Assembly (NCBI RefSeq): GCF_003182475.1
Contig: NZ_QGTS01000002.1
Span: 186,001-250,000, forward strand
Length of the DNA: 64,000 nt
Reading direction: 5' to 3'
Origin: Mangrovibacter plantisponsor
GTDB lineage: Bacteria; Pseudomonadota; Gammaproteobacteria; Enterobacterales; Enterobacteriaceae
Positions 16,419 to 27,783 of the stretch are shown here, one piece after another. Position 1 is the first letter of the stretch. Each line of letters opens with the position of its first letter. The notes beneath the pieces were generated by a model, which had not been told where the DNA came from, searched no databases, and worked only from the letters and a program-made list of their open reading frames with translations. Made by a program: the position numbers and the translations under genes.

Positions 16419-17165
16419 ATGCAAGGTTTCCATTCATCTACAGCGCATTGTTATGTGCGCTTTCAGGATTTGCCGGGCAGTGGTGTGCCGGTTGTTTTTG
16501 TGCATGGCCTTGGCTGTGCATCATCTTATGAATACCCTCGCGTGGTGGCAGACCCGCTGTTTACCGGGAAGCGCGCCATTTTGCTGGATTTACCCGGTTG
16601 CGGTTACAGCGAAAAACCTCAGGATTACAGCTACTCCATTAGCGACCAGGCAAAAGTGGTTGCAGAACTGGTTGCGCATTTGGGATTAAGCCAGTGCTAT
16701 GTGTACGGGCACAGTATGGGTGGCAGTATCAGTATTGAAGCCGCAGAACTGTTGGGCGAGCGCCTGCTCGGCCTGGTGGTGTCTGAACCCAATTTTCATC
16801 CTGGTGGTGGCTTCTTCAGCCAGCAAATTTGCCGTTACAGCGAAGGCGAGTTTGTAAGTACCGCATGGCAGCAAATGGTGGAGCAGGAAACCAGCCCCTG
16901 GGCAGGTAGCCTGGCGGCAGATGCGCCCTGGGCCGTGTGGCGTGGGGCATCCAGCCTGGTCAGTGGCAGTAACTGGTTTGCCCGGTTTATGGCTTTACCC
17001 ATGGTGAAACAACTGGTCTTTGGCGAGCATTCTTTGCCAGATAACGATTTTACCGCATTGCGGGATGCCGGGGTTTCAACCGTTGTGTTGCCAGAGTGTG
17101 GGCATTGTATGTCCTGGGAAAACCCGGGTGCACTGGCAGGGGCGTTAGCCATGTTCTGCCGTTAA
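16419..17165 (+). CDS. Alpha/beta-fold hydrolase
   Basis: A 248-residue cytosolic hydrolase of the alpha/beta superfamily. It shows the oxyanion-hole motif VFVHGLG near residue 28, the nucleophile elbow YGHSMGGS near residue 105, a helical lid region around SQQICRYSEGEF, and the catalytic histidine in PECGHCMSWENP close to the C-terminus. Probable substrates are esters or lactones; none can be specified. The frame is open from ATG 16380, but ATG 16419 has AAGGAAG 8 bases upstream and begins just before the first beta strands, so it is preferred. The gene stands alone; the chemoreceptor begins 220 bases later. Confidence 0.82.
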   Translation: MQGFHSSTAHCYVRFQDLPGSGVPVVFVHGLGCASSYEYPRVVADPLFTGKRAILLDLPGCGYSEKPQDYSYSISDQAKVVAELVAHLGLSQCYVYGHSMGGSISIEAAELLGERLLGLVVSEPNFHPGGGFFSQQICRYSEGEFVSTAWQQMVEQETSPWAGSLAADAPWAVWRGASSLVSGSNWFARFMALPMVKQLVFGEHSLPDNDFTALRDAGVSTVVLPECGHCMSWENPGALAGALAMFCR

Positions 17166-17385
17166 TATTTGCTAAAACCGTTTTTGGCATGTGCCTGTAT
17201 GCCCTACAAAACATTTGCATCGTGATTGTCTCTGGCGGAATAAAAATAGTGACTGCCATGAGAACACCTGCCGCCACGCCACAGTTCCTCTGGTTTTATT
17301 TAAAGTCGGGAGAAAAAAGGACGATAAATATTACACCTGCCTGCGGGTATGTGTTTTCTCCATCAGTGACCAGGAGTACTGTGCA

Positions 17386-19401
17386 ATGAAAAAAAATAAA
17401 ATGAGTACGCGTGCGCTCATGATCCTGAGTGGGTCATTGGTTATCATACTTGGATTTGCAGTGACTATTGGTGTGCTTAGCTGGCAATCAAGCCGTGAGC
17501 AAAAGAAATTAGCGGTCAGTTATTTAACCGAGATTGCCAGTAACCAGGCGGGGAAAATACAGCAAAAACTCAGTTACGACCGGGATGTGGCACATAACCT
17601 GGGAGTATCTCTGGTTGGGTTGTCTGTCGCCGGTGTTAAAGACCGTGATACTGCAAGTAAAATAATGGAATATGCCCTTAGAGATAACCCGGACTATTTA
17701 TCGATTTCAGTTATTTTTGAACGCAATGCATTTGATGGAAAAGATGCGGAATTTGCCGGTAAACCGGGGCAGCCGCCAGAAGGCCGGTTTGCCTGGTTTG
17801 TGGAACTGGCAGGGCAGGGAAAATATCACATGAGTCCGCTACTCTCCTACCTTACACCGGGGCAAGGGGATTATTACCTGGTTCCTCAGGCGAGCCGCAA
17901 AGATACGTTGATTGAGCCTTATAACTATGCATATAACGGCGTACCAACAATGCTCACTTCTGTGGCGTCCCCCATACAATTAGATGGCAAACTGTGGGGC
18001 GTCGTAACCTCTGATATCTCACTGGCCTCGCTCCAGGCCGAAGTCAATAAAATCAAGCCCTGGCATGGTGCGGGTTATGCGGTGCTGGTTTCCAGCAAAA
18101 ATAAGGTGGTAGCCAGCCCTGACAAGGCACTGGCAGGTAAAGACTGGCCTGAAAAGAACGACACCTTTTCATCAGAGCTGACTGAACGCTACGACCCCTT
18201 TTTGAAAGAGGACGCATTGGTTGTCTGGGCTCCAGTGCAAATTGGTAACAGTACTGAACACTGGTCTCTGGGCGTTGTTGTTCCGGTCAGTAATGTCATG
18301 GCGGCGGCGCGCAATCAGCTGATCCAGGCTCTTATCTTAATGGTTATCAGTATTGTTGTGGTCAGTGGGGTTCTGGGGATGATTTTCAGCAGAAAAGTGC
18401 TCAAACCTTTGGGTGGGGAGCCAGCAGAAGCAGCCGCTATTGCTTTGTCAGTAGCCGACGGGAATTTAAGCAACCGCATTTCTGTGAACAATAAGGACAC
18501 AGGCAGCCTGTTCTTTGCACTTAATACCATGCAAGCCAGGTTGAAAGGTGTTGTCGCCAATATCAAAGAGGCCAGTAATGCCGTTCATTATGGTGCCCAC
18601 GAGATTTCTAGTGGCAATATTAATCTGGCGTCACGTACCGAAGAACAGGCCTCGGCATTAGAACAAACAGCAGCCAGCATGGAGCAGATCACGTCCACAG
18701 TGAAACATAACGCGAATAATACTCATCAGGCGACATTGCTCACCAATAATGCCAACGATATCGCCTCTAAGGGTGAAGCGCTGGTTGGTGAAATTATTCA
18801 CACTATGAACCAGATTGACGAAAGCTCCCGCAAAATTAGTGAAATTACTAATATCATTAACAGTATTGCATTCCAGACCAATATCCTTGCCCTGAATGCG
18901 GCTGTGGAAGCGGCCAGAGCCGGTGAACAAGGCCGGGGGTTTGCGGTTGTGGCTTCAGAGGTGCGCAGCCTTGCCCAGCGCAGCGCCAGTGCAGTAAAAG
19001 ATATTGCTTCGCTGATTCAGGAATCCACTGAGCGCGTGGGAAATGGGGTAACGCTGGCAGGTAAGGCTGGGGAAACCATGCAGAGCATTACCTCCGCCGT
19101 GAAATCGGTACAAAATATTATCGATGAAATTGCGAACGCATCTGATGAGCAGGCCAAAGGAATAAGTCAGGTCACTATCGCTGTTAATGAAATGGATGGC
19201 GTTACGCAGCAAAACTATCAACTGGTCCAGCAGATCTCTACTCTGGCTCAGTCGCTGGAAAACCAGGCTGTGGTACTCAGGGATGCAGTTGGCCATTTTG
19301 ATACTGAACAAGATAGTGAATCTGGTTCACTGGCATCCTTGCCATACTCCGGTTCGTCGGATAATGCTGTTGCCAGAATAACGTCAGGTAATAAACACTA
19401 A
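17386..19401 (+). CDS. Methyl-accepting chemotaxis protein
   Basis: A 671-residue inner-membrane chemoreceptor. Membrane helix 1 is near residues 8-30 and is followed by a double-Cache-like periplasmic sensor of about 275 residues ([19 protein letters not shown] and the [20 protein letters not shown] region). Helix 2 is near 312-334, then a HAMP segment ([20 protein letters not shown]), and a cytoplasmic signalling hairpin with the almost invariant tip [20 protein letters not shown] near residue 495. Methylation-region Gln/Glu pairs ([16 protein letters not shown]) are visible. The C-terminus lacks a CheR-tethering NWETF pentapeptide. The open frame extends to 17191, but ATG 17386 has AGGAG about 10 bases upstream and gives a normal N-terminus. 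The ligand is unknown. Confidence 0.93.
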   Translation: MKKNKMSTRALMILSGSLVIILGFAVTIGVLSWQSSREQKKLAVSYLTEIASNQAGKIQQKLSYDRDVAHNLGVSLVGLSVAGVKDRDTASKIMEYALRDNPDYLSISVIFERNAFDGKDAEFAGKPGQPPEGRFAWFVELAGQGKYHMSPLLSYLTPGQGDYYLVPQASRKDTLIEPYNYAYNGVPTMLTSVASPIQLDGKLWGVVTSDISLASLQAEVNKIKPWHGAGYAVLVSSKNKVVASPDKALAGKDWPEKNDTFSSELTERYDPFLKEDALVVWAPVQIGNSTEHWSLGVVVPVSNVMAAARNQLIQALILMVISIVVVSGVLGMIFSRKVLKPLGGEPAEAAAIALSVADGNLSNRISVNNKDTGSLFFALNTMQARLKGVVANIKEASNAVHYGAHEISSGNINLASRTEEQASALEQTAASMEQITSTVKHNANNTHQATLLTNNANDIASKGEALVGEIIHTMNQIDESSRKISEITNIINSIAFQTNILALNAAVEAARAGEQGRGFAVVASEVRSLAQRSASAVKDIASLIQESTERVGNGVTLAGKAGETMQSITSAVKSVQNIIDEIANASDEQAKGISQVTIAVNEMDGVTQQNYQLVQQISTLAQSLENQAVVLRDAVGHFDTEQDSESGSLASLPYSGSSDNAVARITSGNKH

Positions 19402-19419
19402 CTCCTGTATTACCCCACA

Positions 19420-19448
19420 GGCCTGGTAACCAAAATACCGGGCCTTTT
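19420..19448 (+). terminator. Rho-independent terminator after the chemoreceptor gene
   Basis: GGCCTGGTA and TACCGGGCC form a 9-bp stem (one wobble) around a 7-base A-rich loop, followed by TTTT. The remainder of 19402-19751 has no gene; the AT-rich 19555-19640 stretch may carry the promoter of the next gene. Confidence 0.8.
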
Positions 19449-19751
19449 AACAACCTGTGTTATGCGTATCTTGCAACTGCACTCACACATAAATGTTTGG
19501 ACCCTTTTCTGCATTAACCGGCTTTTCTCCCTCCGGTCTTCAGCAAATGCATAGTTTATCTGTTTATTTTTTTGTACAGCCCCACGGAATATTTTGATAT
19601 ATCAACAAATATTGCTGTATTTTATTTTTTATTGAAATTCATGTTTTTGCCCTTTGCCCATCCAATATTTCGTATGATACCCGGCAGTAGATAACCCAAT
19701 CATTAATTTTCAGCTACTCCGGTTTTGGTGCACAAACGGGGAGGAGGAATT

Positions 19752-20624
19752 ATGGCGCAATTGCCAGTTGTATCCGTTATTGGTCTTGGGGCCATGGGGC
19801 ATGCTTTTGCCGCAAATCTGTTAAAAAATGGCTTCACCGTGCGTGGCTGGAACCGTTCGCCCAGCCGTGGGGAAGATTTGGTCAGTGCCGGGCTGGCACT
19901 GTGTAACACGGCGCAGCAGGCAGTAGATGGCGCGGATGTGGTGCTGAGTGTATTAACCGATGGCGACACAACACACAATGTGCTGGCACCGGTATTTGCA
20001 ACCATGAAGCCGGGTGCCGTGCTGTGCCAGATGGGCACAATAGGTGTGGCGGCAACCGAAAAGCTGATTTACCAGTTAGCCCTGGCAAGGCCGGATGTGG
20101 TGTTTGTTGATGCACCGGTGTCCGGAACCAAAGCTCCGGCGGAAAATGCCCAAATTTTAGTGATGGCAAGTGGCGACCGCAGTAAAGCACAGGCGGCAGA
20201 GCAGGTATTTGCCGCCATTGGTAAACAGCAGCAATGGCTGGGGGAGGCCGGAGCCAGTTCACGCATGAAACTGGTGGTAAACAGTTGGCTGATAGGCATG
20301 ATGCAAAGCCTGGCAGACACCATGAGCCTGGCAAAACAACTGGGGTTCTCCTCAGACGATTTGTGGCAGGTGCTGGAAGGCGGCCCGCTGGCGGCACCTT
20401 ATGCCAAAGGGAAGTTGAACATGATTGCCAGTGGTGATTACACACCGCAAATGCAGCTCAGCCTGGCACTGAAAGATGCCCGGCTGGCGCTACAGGCGGC
20501 ACCCGGTGTGGCAATGCCGGGGCTGGAAAACATTGCGTCTTTGTGGCAACAGGCTGTTGATGCCGGGTATGGCGAGCAGGACCTGGCGGCTGTATTTGCA
20601 TTCCTGCAAAAAACACCTGCCTGA
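19752..20624 (+). CDS. Beta-hydroxyacid dehydrogenase, 3-hydroxyisobutyrate dehydrogenase family
   Basis: A 290-residue NAD(P)-dependent dehydrogenase. The N-terminal Rossmann motif VIGLGAMGHAFA is followed by the VRGWNRS segment, where Arg suggests an NADP preference. The substrate-binding FVDAPVSGTKAPAENAQ is present and the catalytic lysine is in SSRMKLVVNSW. Relatives act on 3-hydroxyisobutyrate, tartronate semialdehyde or 6-phosphogluconate-like acids; the substrate here is not determinable. The frame opens at 19725, but GGAGGAGG lies 5-6 bases before ATG 19752, which also begins the family N-terminus. Monocistronic, converging on the yjjJ-like gene. Confidence 0.85.
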   Translation: MAQLPVVSVIGLGAMGHAFAANLLKNGFTVRGWNRSPSRGEDLVSAGLALCNTAQQAVDGADVVLSVLTDGDTTHNVLAPVFATMKPGAVLCQMGTIGVAATEKLIYQLALARPDVVFVDAPVSGTKAPAENAQILVMASGDRSKAQAAEQVFAAIGKQQQWLGEAGASSRMKLVVNSWLIGMMQSLADTMSLAKQLGFSSDDLWQVLEGGPLAAPYAKGKLNMIASGDYTPQMQLSLALKDARLALQAAPGVAMPGLENIASLWQQAVDAGYGEQDLAAVFAFLQKTPA

Positions 20625-20691
20625 TACACAAGCCTGAACCCGCGCCCACCGGGGCAGGGCTTTGTGCTGCTGTAAAGGTTACCTGTGGGCG

Positions 20692-20722
20692 TTCGCCACA
20701 CTGGTTTCAGGTGGCGAATTTA
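20692..20722. terminator. Possible bidirectional terminator between convergent genes
   Basis: TTCGCCAC (20692-20699) and GTGGCGAA (20711-20718) form a perfect 8-bp stem with an 11-base loop and a short TTTA tail. It lies between the convergent dehydrogenase and yjjJ-like genes. The T run is short, so this is tentative. Confidence 0.35.
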
Positions 20723-20762
20723 GGGGGGCAGAACTCGCCGGTCGGCCTTACACAGCCAGCGT

Positions 20763-22067
20763 TTACCCCAGCCGGGCAATGCGCTCCCTGGCATCACCAA
20801 TATGGTGGTGTAAGGCCTCAATGCAGGGGGCAAAGTTCGCGGAAAAGCCCTTGCAACAACGGGCTTCGGCCAGAAATTTTTCTGCCAGCGCCAGTGCTTC
20901 CCGCCAGGCCTCTGCAGTAACCACTTCTGAAAGGGCCACTGGCCGAAGTTCGTTTGCCAGTGCGCCTCCTGCTTTGGGGGCGAACCCCATGGGCAGGATG
21001 TCGTATGCCGGAGCCAGTTGATACGGGCGCCCATGGCTGCTGACAAACGACAGGTTGCCGTTATGCATGTCTGTGTTGCCAGTCAGCTTGCCGAATGCCC
21101 ACAACCGGGCAGTGGCAGGGAGAGCATCCGGGTGCACATACCCCGCATTAACCAGGTTTTCAACCAGCACGGGCCAGGGGGAACTGGCTTTACCAACAAA
21201 CTCCGCATCCAACGCCCGTAGTGAAATAACACCAACCCGGCCCAGTTGCCCCACCCGGTCGAAACGGGGGATCTCCAGAAAACGCTGCCCGGCAAAATCA
21301 AATACCTCTGTCTGCACACCCAGCACGCCCAGCGCCAGGTGTTCTGCCAGTAGCAGGTCACGCCAGCGCTCGCTCACCGGGTTGTCGTCTGGTGCCGAAA
21401 ACTTCACTAACACATGCCCCCGCTCTGTAAAGGTACAGAACTTCGGTTGCTCACCCCCGGCAGATGACCCAGGCGTTTCACCTGCACCAGCTGCTTTTGC
21501 CAGTACCGGGAACATTGTTGCGCGTTCAACCGGCGTGGGTGCGGGCATTTCCAGAAAATGGTTTCTGGCCCGTTCCCCAATAAGCAGGTTGCCCGTGGCA
21601 TCGTGCCCGTACATCAGTAACGCCCGCACAACATCTGCATCGGCCCATTGTTCCGGGTTGGTGTCCAGGCCGAGCCCGGGAGCCCATACCGTTGCCCATG
21701 CCCGCCCGAGGTACCCCTGCGGGCGCATATCGAACAACCACCAGGGTAAACCATCGCTATGAATGCTGGCGTTATTGGTTTGCACCATCACAAACCCGTC
21801 CGGGTACACAGGGATCAGTTCACCCAGTTTTTTTACCTGGCCTTCTTCGGTAATGCGGTAAATAGGGGCGGCACTGAATCCCCGGTGGTTATCGCGCAGG
21901 GTATTTTGAATAGATGGCCCGGCACCTGTCCGCACGATTTCGTCACCCAGTTTTTTCAGCGCACGGGACAGGGTTGGCTGGCTAACCTCCAGTTTTTCAG
22001 TAAGTTGCCTTGTTTTTACCGGCCCATAGCTGAGTAAACGGCGTAATTCTTCGGAACTGACTGGCAT
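20763..22067 (-). CDS. yjjJ: HipA-family kinase with N-terminal HTH (YjjJ-like)
   Basis: A 434-residue HipA-like Ser/Thr kinase of the single-chain YjjJ type, with its DNA-binding part fused at the N-terminus. Residues about 5-50 form a winged HTH (VKTRQLTEKLEVSQPTLSRALKKLG). The kinase follows: SAGGEQPKF for ATP contacts, the catalytic GNTDMHNGN near residue 331, and the metal-binding PAYDILPM near 355. In E. coli YjjJ is a HipA-like toxin without a dedicated adjacent antitoxin gene; none is seen here either. ATG 22067 has GGTGG about 8 bases upstream; a GTG at 22079 is an alternative. Three 12-bp tandem repeats just upstream could be its own operator. Active-site residues appear intact. Confidence 0.85.
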   Translation of the reverse strand: MPVSSEELRRLLSYGPVKTRQLTEKLEVSQPTLSRALKKLGDEIVRTGAGPSIQNTLRDNHRGFSAAPIYRITEEGQVKKLGELIPVYPDGFVMVQTNNASIHSDGLPWWLFDMRPQGYLGRAWATVWAPGLGLDTNPEQWADADVVRALLMYGHDATGNLLIGERARNHFLEMPAPTPVERATMFPVLAKAAGAGETPGSSAGGEQPKFCTFTERGHVLVKFSAPDDNPVSERWRDLLLAEHLALGVLGVQTEVFDFAGQRFLEIPRFDRVGQLGRVGVISLRALDAEFVGKASSPWPVLVENLVNAGYVHPDALPATARLWAFGKLTGNTDMHNGNLSFVSSHGRPYQLAPAYDILPMGFAPKAGGALANELRPVALSEVVTAEAWREALALAEKFLAEARCCKGFSANFAPCIEALHHHIGDARERIARLG

Positions 22068-22084
22068 CGCGTTAACCACCAGGT

Positions 22085-22120
22085 GAATAGATAAATGAAT
22101 AGATATTTGAATAGGTAAAT
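22085..22120. repeat. Three tandem 12-bp repeats upstream of the yjjJ-like gene
   Basis: GAATAGATAAAT, GAATAGATATTT and GAATAGGTAAAT stand head to tail with no spacer, 18 bases from the chosen start codon of the HTH-kinase gene. The array lies between its start and the end of pduX. It may be an operator bound by the HTH of the kinase, or simple replication slippage. Confidence 0.85.
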
Positions 22121-22175
22121 ATAGAAGTGGATGAAGCGTCTGGCAACCGAATTGTCAGCCACTACTTTCCCACCA

Positions 22176-23082
22176 CTACTCCACGCCACCCGCAATCAGG
22201 CGCAGCAAATAGTGCCGCGGCCAGTGGTGAGCCAGTGCTGCATGGTTGGTGATCTGCCAGGTAACTTTTTCTACATCATGGTGGTGGCTGTCCAGTAATA
22301 AACCCACGACCGAGCCACTGTGGGCCACGTTGATGCCGAAAAGATTATTGCCTTCCACAATGTTGCGCAGTGCATCGAAGCCGGGTTTTGCCAGGAATTG
22401 CTGGCTGGCGACGGCGCTCAGTGTGGTGGCCTCGCCCAGCAGCCAGGGGTTATCGGTTTTACAGGCCTGCTGCAACAGGTGCCAGGCGCGGTTCAGTGCC
22501 GGGGCGCTTTCCTGCAAAATAGCGCGCAGGTCGCGCTGGTGGAAATCTGCCGTTCGCAGCTGGTTTGGGCTTTCCAGTAGCAAGATCTCGCAGCCCGGTA
22601 ACCCGCCACAAGGCACAGTTGTTGTACCCGTGAGGTGGTCAAACAGTGTCAGGCCGGGGAACAGGGTGCTGTCGGTAGGCTCCAGGCTCACACACAGTGC
22701 TGCCAGTGCTTCTATGGGCAGGGGGATTGCCAGGTGGCGGGCGGTGGCAACTGCTGTTGCGGCAATATCTGCGGTGCTGCTTGCCATGCCTTTTGCCAGC
22801 GGAATAGTGGAGTCGAATGTTATGCGCAGCGTGCCTGCCCGCTGTGCAGGGAGCCCGGCATAACGCAACACAGCACCCAGCGCGGCACGCATTAACGGGC
22901 GTTCAGAAGGCAGAGGCGTGCCGTCCACCACACAGACAGTACTGAACCAGTCTACCGGGCAGGACACCAGTTTTTCGCCTCCCAGGATCCAGCCCTGCAG
23001 GAGTTCCCCGCAAGAGGCAGGGCAGCGTGCTTCGGCCAGTTTCGTCTCCTTGATGTGGTACGGCCTGCGGGGCCAGCAGAGG

Positions 23083-23102
<20 letters not shown>
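22176..23102 (-). CDS. pduX: L-threonine kinase PduX
   Basis: GHMP kinase that phosphorylates L-threonine to give L-threonine-O-3-phosphate, precursor of the aminopropanol arm of cobalamin. The 308-residue frame shows the family opening PASCGELLQGW and the ATP loop PLAKGMASSTADIAATA, plus the PTDSTLFPGL segment. It is the last gene of the pdu operon. ATG 23102 lies 20 bases inside cobA. It gives an N-terminus about 25 residues longer than the conserved start; a CTG near 23042 with AAGGAG before it is an alternative. Downstream of B12 use, this gene ties propanediol breakdown to cofactor synthesis. Confidence 0.88.
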
Positions 23103-25055
<1,953 letters not shown>

Positions 25056-25490
25056 TTACGCCTCCGCTAAAAAAGGGATAAAACCATCCGGAATTTCATG
25101 GCAACGCGCCGACGTGACGAAGACCCGGCCCGCACCCGCTTCACGCAACCATTCGCTGGCGCGGGCAATATCACTGGCGTTGCCCAGGTCTGCTTTGCTG
25201 ACAATGCCAATCACCGGGCGGTTCAGCACCTGTGCAAAGCGCGGGGCGTAGGGCGTCTGGCTGGCATCGGCATTCAGCATCAGCCCCACCACATCGGCTT
25301 CGCAGGCGGTGGTCATCAGGGCACTGTACAGGCAACGGTTTTCCAGGTATTCACCAGGGGTATCTATTGCTGAACTGCGCCACTCAATAGCCTGGGTTTT
25401 CTGGTCGTGCAGGGAAATACCTTCCAGCGCCTGTAACAGCGAGGTTTTGCCACAGCGGCTTGGGCCAATCAGCATCAGGCGGCGTCGCAT
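25056..25490 (-). CDS. pduV: PduV, EutP/PduV-type small GTPase
   Basis: A 144-residue Ras-like P-loop protein linked to propanediol microcompartments; in Salmonella it is associated with the shell exterior. The P-loop GPSRCGKTSLLQ is near residue 8, the DTPGEYLENR switch-II motif near 45, and the nucleotide-specificity region IGIVSKADLG near 95. All GTPase elements are present. It lies 2 bases from pduU and 3 from pduW. Confidence 0.92.
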   Translation of the reverse strand: MRRRLMLIGPSRCGKTSLLQALEGISLHDQKTQAIEWRSSAIDTPGEYLENRCLYSALMTTACEADVVGLMLNADASQTPYAPRFAQVLNRPVIGIVSKADLGNASDIARASEWLREAGAGRVFVTSARCHEIPDGFIPFLAEA

Positions 25491-25492
25491 AG

Positions 25493-25849
25493 TCAGCTCC
25501 GGGTAAGTTGGCAGGTGGTGAAATGAAGCGTTTCCCCCAGCGCCCGGGTAACCTGGCGCAGGGCGTATTCCACTGCGGAAACATCGCCAGTCAGAACCAC
25601 GGCACCGGTAAACCGGTCAATAAAACCGATTTCGACCGCGCCAGATTTGGTCGCGACATCACAGGCAATAATGGCGGCTTCACTGGGTGTGATGGTGAGA
25701 ATACCCATGGCGCTGGCGTGTTCATCCAGGCCCAGTTTTTTGTACAGGCTGTGGTTAGGGTTGGCTATCAGGTGCGCCAGGGTTATCTGTTTCCCGGGCA
25801 CATATTCCTGAATCATCCGCTCCGGGGTATGTTCATGGGTGTCTGCCAT
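25493..25849 (-). CDS. pduU: PduU, BMC-domain shell protein (circularly permuted)
   Basis: Microcompartment shell protein of the EutS/PduU kind, a permuted BMC domain whose N-terminus forms a small beta barrel over the hexamer pore. The 118-residue protein shows [20 protein letters not shown] and [27 protein letters not shown] 25849 overlaps the pduT stop (TAATG) and has AGGAGG 4-5 bases upstream, so it is chosen over the ATG at 25876. Length fits the family (about 116). Confidence 0.95.
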   Translation of the reverse strand: MADTHEHTPERMIQEYVPGKQITLAHLIANPNHSLYKKLGLDEHASAMGILTITPSEAAIIACDVATKSGAVEIGFIDRFTGAVVLTGDVSAVEYALRQVTRALGETLHFTTCQLTRS

Positions 25850-26406
25850 TATGCCTCCTGCACCAGTTGGCGCCACAGGGCATCATGGGGGCGGGGAATC
25901 ACGCAGCGGTTAACCAGCAGGCCTTTAGCGCCTGCGGCGTCGCTGGCAACCTGCACCGCATTGCGCACATCAGAAACCTCACCAGCCAGCACCATGTAGC
26001 ATTTGCCACCAATACCAAACGCCATATGAATACGCATCAACGTAACATTGGCGGCTTTGACGGCGGCATCGGCCGCTTCCACGCAGGCCGCGACACTCCA
26101 GGTTTCTACCACCCCGACAGACTGGCGCTGATCTACCGGTGTCAGCCCACTTATTGCCGGTAAAATAGAAGGGTGCAGGCGGGGGATCACCATGCTGTCC
26201 ACTAAAGTATCGCCAGCCTGTTGTGTGCCGCTGGCAATACTCTGTTGTACTGCGCCAACATCGCCACCCAGAATCACCAGGTATTTCCCCGGGCACAGGG
26301 TTTTGCTGGCAAGTAAGGTTACGCCCGCGCTTTTTAGCATTAAATCCGCCAGCTCAATGCCTTTTGCAATGCTGGTCAGTTCCAGAATACCAATGGATTG
26401 CGACAT
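25849..26406 (-). CDS. pduT: PduT, tandem-BMC trimeric shell protein with Fe-S cysteine
   Basis: A 185-residue protein of two BMC domains that forms a pseudo-hexameric trimer in the shell. Cys38 (KTLCPGK) is at the position where known PduT trimers bind a central 4Fe-4S cluster, a possible electron conduit for PduS. Both domains end with [14 protein letters not shown]-type segments. It is directly followed by pduU (one-base overlap) and preceded by pduS, its presumed electron partner. Confidence 0.94.
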   Translation of the reverse strand: MSQSIGILELTSIAKGIELADLMLKSAGVTLLASKTLCPGKYLVILGGDVGAVQQSIASGTQQAGDTLVDSMVIPRLHPSILPAISGLTPVDQRQSVGVVETWSVAACVEAADAAVKAANVTLMRIHMAFGIGGKCYMVLAGEVSDVRNAVQVASDAAGAKGLLVNRCVIPRPHDALWRQLVQEA

Positions 26407-26409
26407 GTT

Positions 26410-27783
26410 TTAACCTCGTAAAAGCGTAATGGCCTGGGGAGTAACCTGTTGTACTGTGCCGCTGATGCTGGCATGCACCGGTGCACCAAGCGCACCTTCA
26501 GGTACCTGGGCAATGCACTGCCCGCGCTCAACCCGTTCCCCTTCCTGCACGCAGGCGCTGGCCGGGCTGCCAATATGCTGGCGTAACAGCAGTGTGACTT
26601 GTTGTGGTTGCGGCTCCTCACAGCGCAAAGGGGCTGGGTGGTACCACTCAGTCAGTTGCAGTTTTTGTATTAACCGTTGAATGGGCACCAGGCGGTAGTT
26701 CGCTAATGGGTCTTCGCCATGCAGTTCCCCCTGGTAACGCACTCCTGCTGCGCGGAGTTGTTGTTTGAGCAGCTTGTTAATGCGCATGGGGGAGATATCT
26801 ACCGGGCAGGCGACACTTTCACATACATTGCATTCGGAACAGGTCAGGGCGCTTGCCAGTGCCTGGGGCGTGGCCACCTGCGGGTAATTCACCGCGCGCA
26901 CCAGCAAGTGCGGCGAGAGTTCATGCCCAATAATATGGCGCGGGCAGAGTTCGGTGCACAAACGGCACTGCTCGCACACGGTCCGGGCAATGGCAAGAAT
27001 GTCCCGGTCACTGCGCATGCGCCGCTGAATCAATGGGTGGTTTTTAGGTAACACCAGCAACCCACCGGTGGTTTTGGTCACCGGGCTGTCAAGGTCGGTC
27101 AGCAGGCTACCCATCATTGGGCCGCCGTTAATAAAACCCGGGTCGTTAACCGTTGCGCCACCTGCACAGGCCAGGACTTCACGCAGTGGCATACCCAGGG
27201 GAACCGTTAACGTTACTGGCTGGTGCACCGCGCCGTTCACGGTCAGTGTGCGGCGGGTTACCGGCCACTGTTGTTCTACCGCACGGGCAACATTGAGCAG
27301 GGTTTGCACATTGTTCACCACCACGCCCACTTTCATGGGCAGTTCCCCTGCGGGAACCCGGCGGCCAGTAGCCTGCCAGATAGTGATCACTTCATCTCCC
27401 GCCGGGTAGACATCGGGCAGAATATGCAAACGGATATGGGCAGGTAACAGAGGCTCCAGGGCTTCAATAGCCGCGTGATATTTGGCTTTCAGAGCAATAA
27501 TGCCCTGGCGCGCACCGGTTGCCACCATCGCGTAACCCAGCCCACGTATCAGGCGGCCTGCCTGCCAGGGGATCAGTTGCTGGTCTACTTTCAACAGGGG
27601 CTCGCATTCTGCGGCGTTGACTAAAAAAGTATCCACCTGCGCCTGTAATTTAACGGCAGTGGGGAAACCTGCTCCGCCAGCACCCACCACTCCGGCCTGT
27701 TGCACTCTGGCGCGGATTTCTGCCGGGTCTGTGCACTGTAACCGGGTAGCGGTTTCAGTGCCTGCTAAGGCAAGTGCATTCAT
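26410..27783 (-). CDS. pduS: PduS, cobalamin reductase (RnfC-like flavoprotein)
   Basis: Reduces cob(III)alamin toward cob(I)alamin for the PduO adenosyltransferase inside the microcompartment. The 457-residue protein has an N-terminal RnfC-type FMN/NADH region (VVGAGGAGFPTAVKLQ, VNAAECEPLL) and two ferredoxin-like cluster motifs, CEQCRLCTELC and CSECNVCESVACP. A barrel-sandwich tail ends the chain (PVHASISGTVQQV). ATG 27783 overlaps the pduQ stop by 4 bases. The position before pduT supports electron transfer across the shell. Confidence 0.93.
   Translation of the reverse strand: MNALALAGTETATRLQCTDPAEIRARVQQAGVVGAGGAGFPTAVKLQAQVDTFLVNAAECEPLLKVDQQLIPWQAGRLIRGLGYAMVATGARQGIIALKAKYHAAIEALEPLLPAHIRLHILPDVYPAGDEVITIWQATGRRVPAGELPMKVGVVVNNVQTLLNVARAVEQQWPVTRRTLTVNGAVHQPVTLTVPLGMPLREVLACAGGATVNDPGFINGGPMMGSLLTDLDSPVTKTTGGLLVLPKNHPLIQRRMRSDRDILAIARTVCEQCRLCTELCPRHIIGHELSPHLLVRAVNYPQVATPQALASALTCSECNVCESVACPVDISPMRINKLLKQQLRAAGVRYQGELHGEDPLANYRLVPIQRLIQKLQLTEWYHPAPLRCEEPQPQQVTLLLRQHIGSPASACVQEGERVERGQCIAQVPEGALGAPVHASISGTVQQVTPQAITLLRG

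Noticed and set aside
17191-17385. N-terminal extension of the chemoreceptor
   Set aside because: Cys/His-rich residues before the membrane helix are unlike any receptor; AGGAG before ATG 17386 gives a normal start.
20069-22037. Many long frames opposite the dehydrogenase and yjjJ-like genes
   Set aside because: Antisense shadows of G+C-rich coding DNA; no domain motifs.
22246-22863. 205-codon plus-strand frame opposite pduX
   Set aside because: Antisense to a complete GHMP kinase gene; Ser/Arg/Ala-rich composition typical of shadows.
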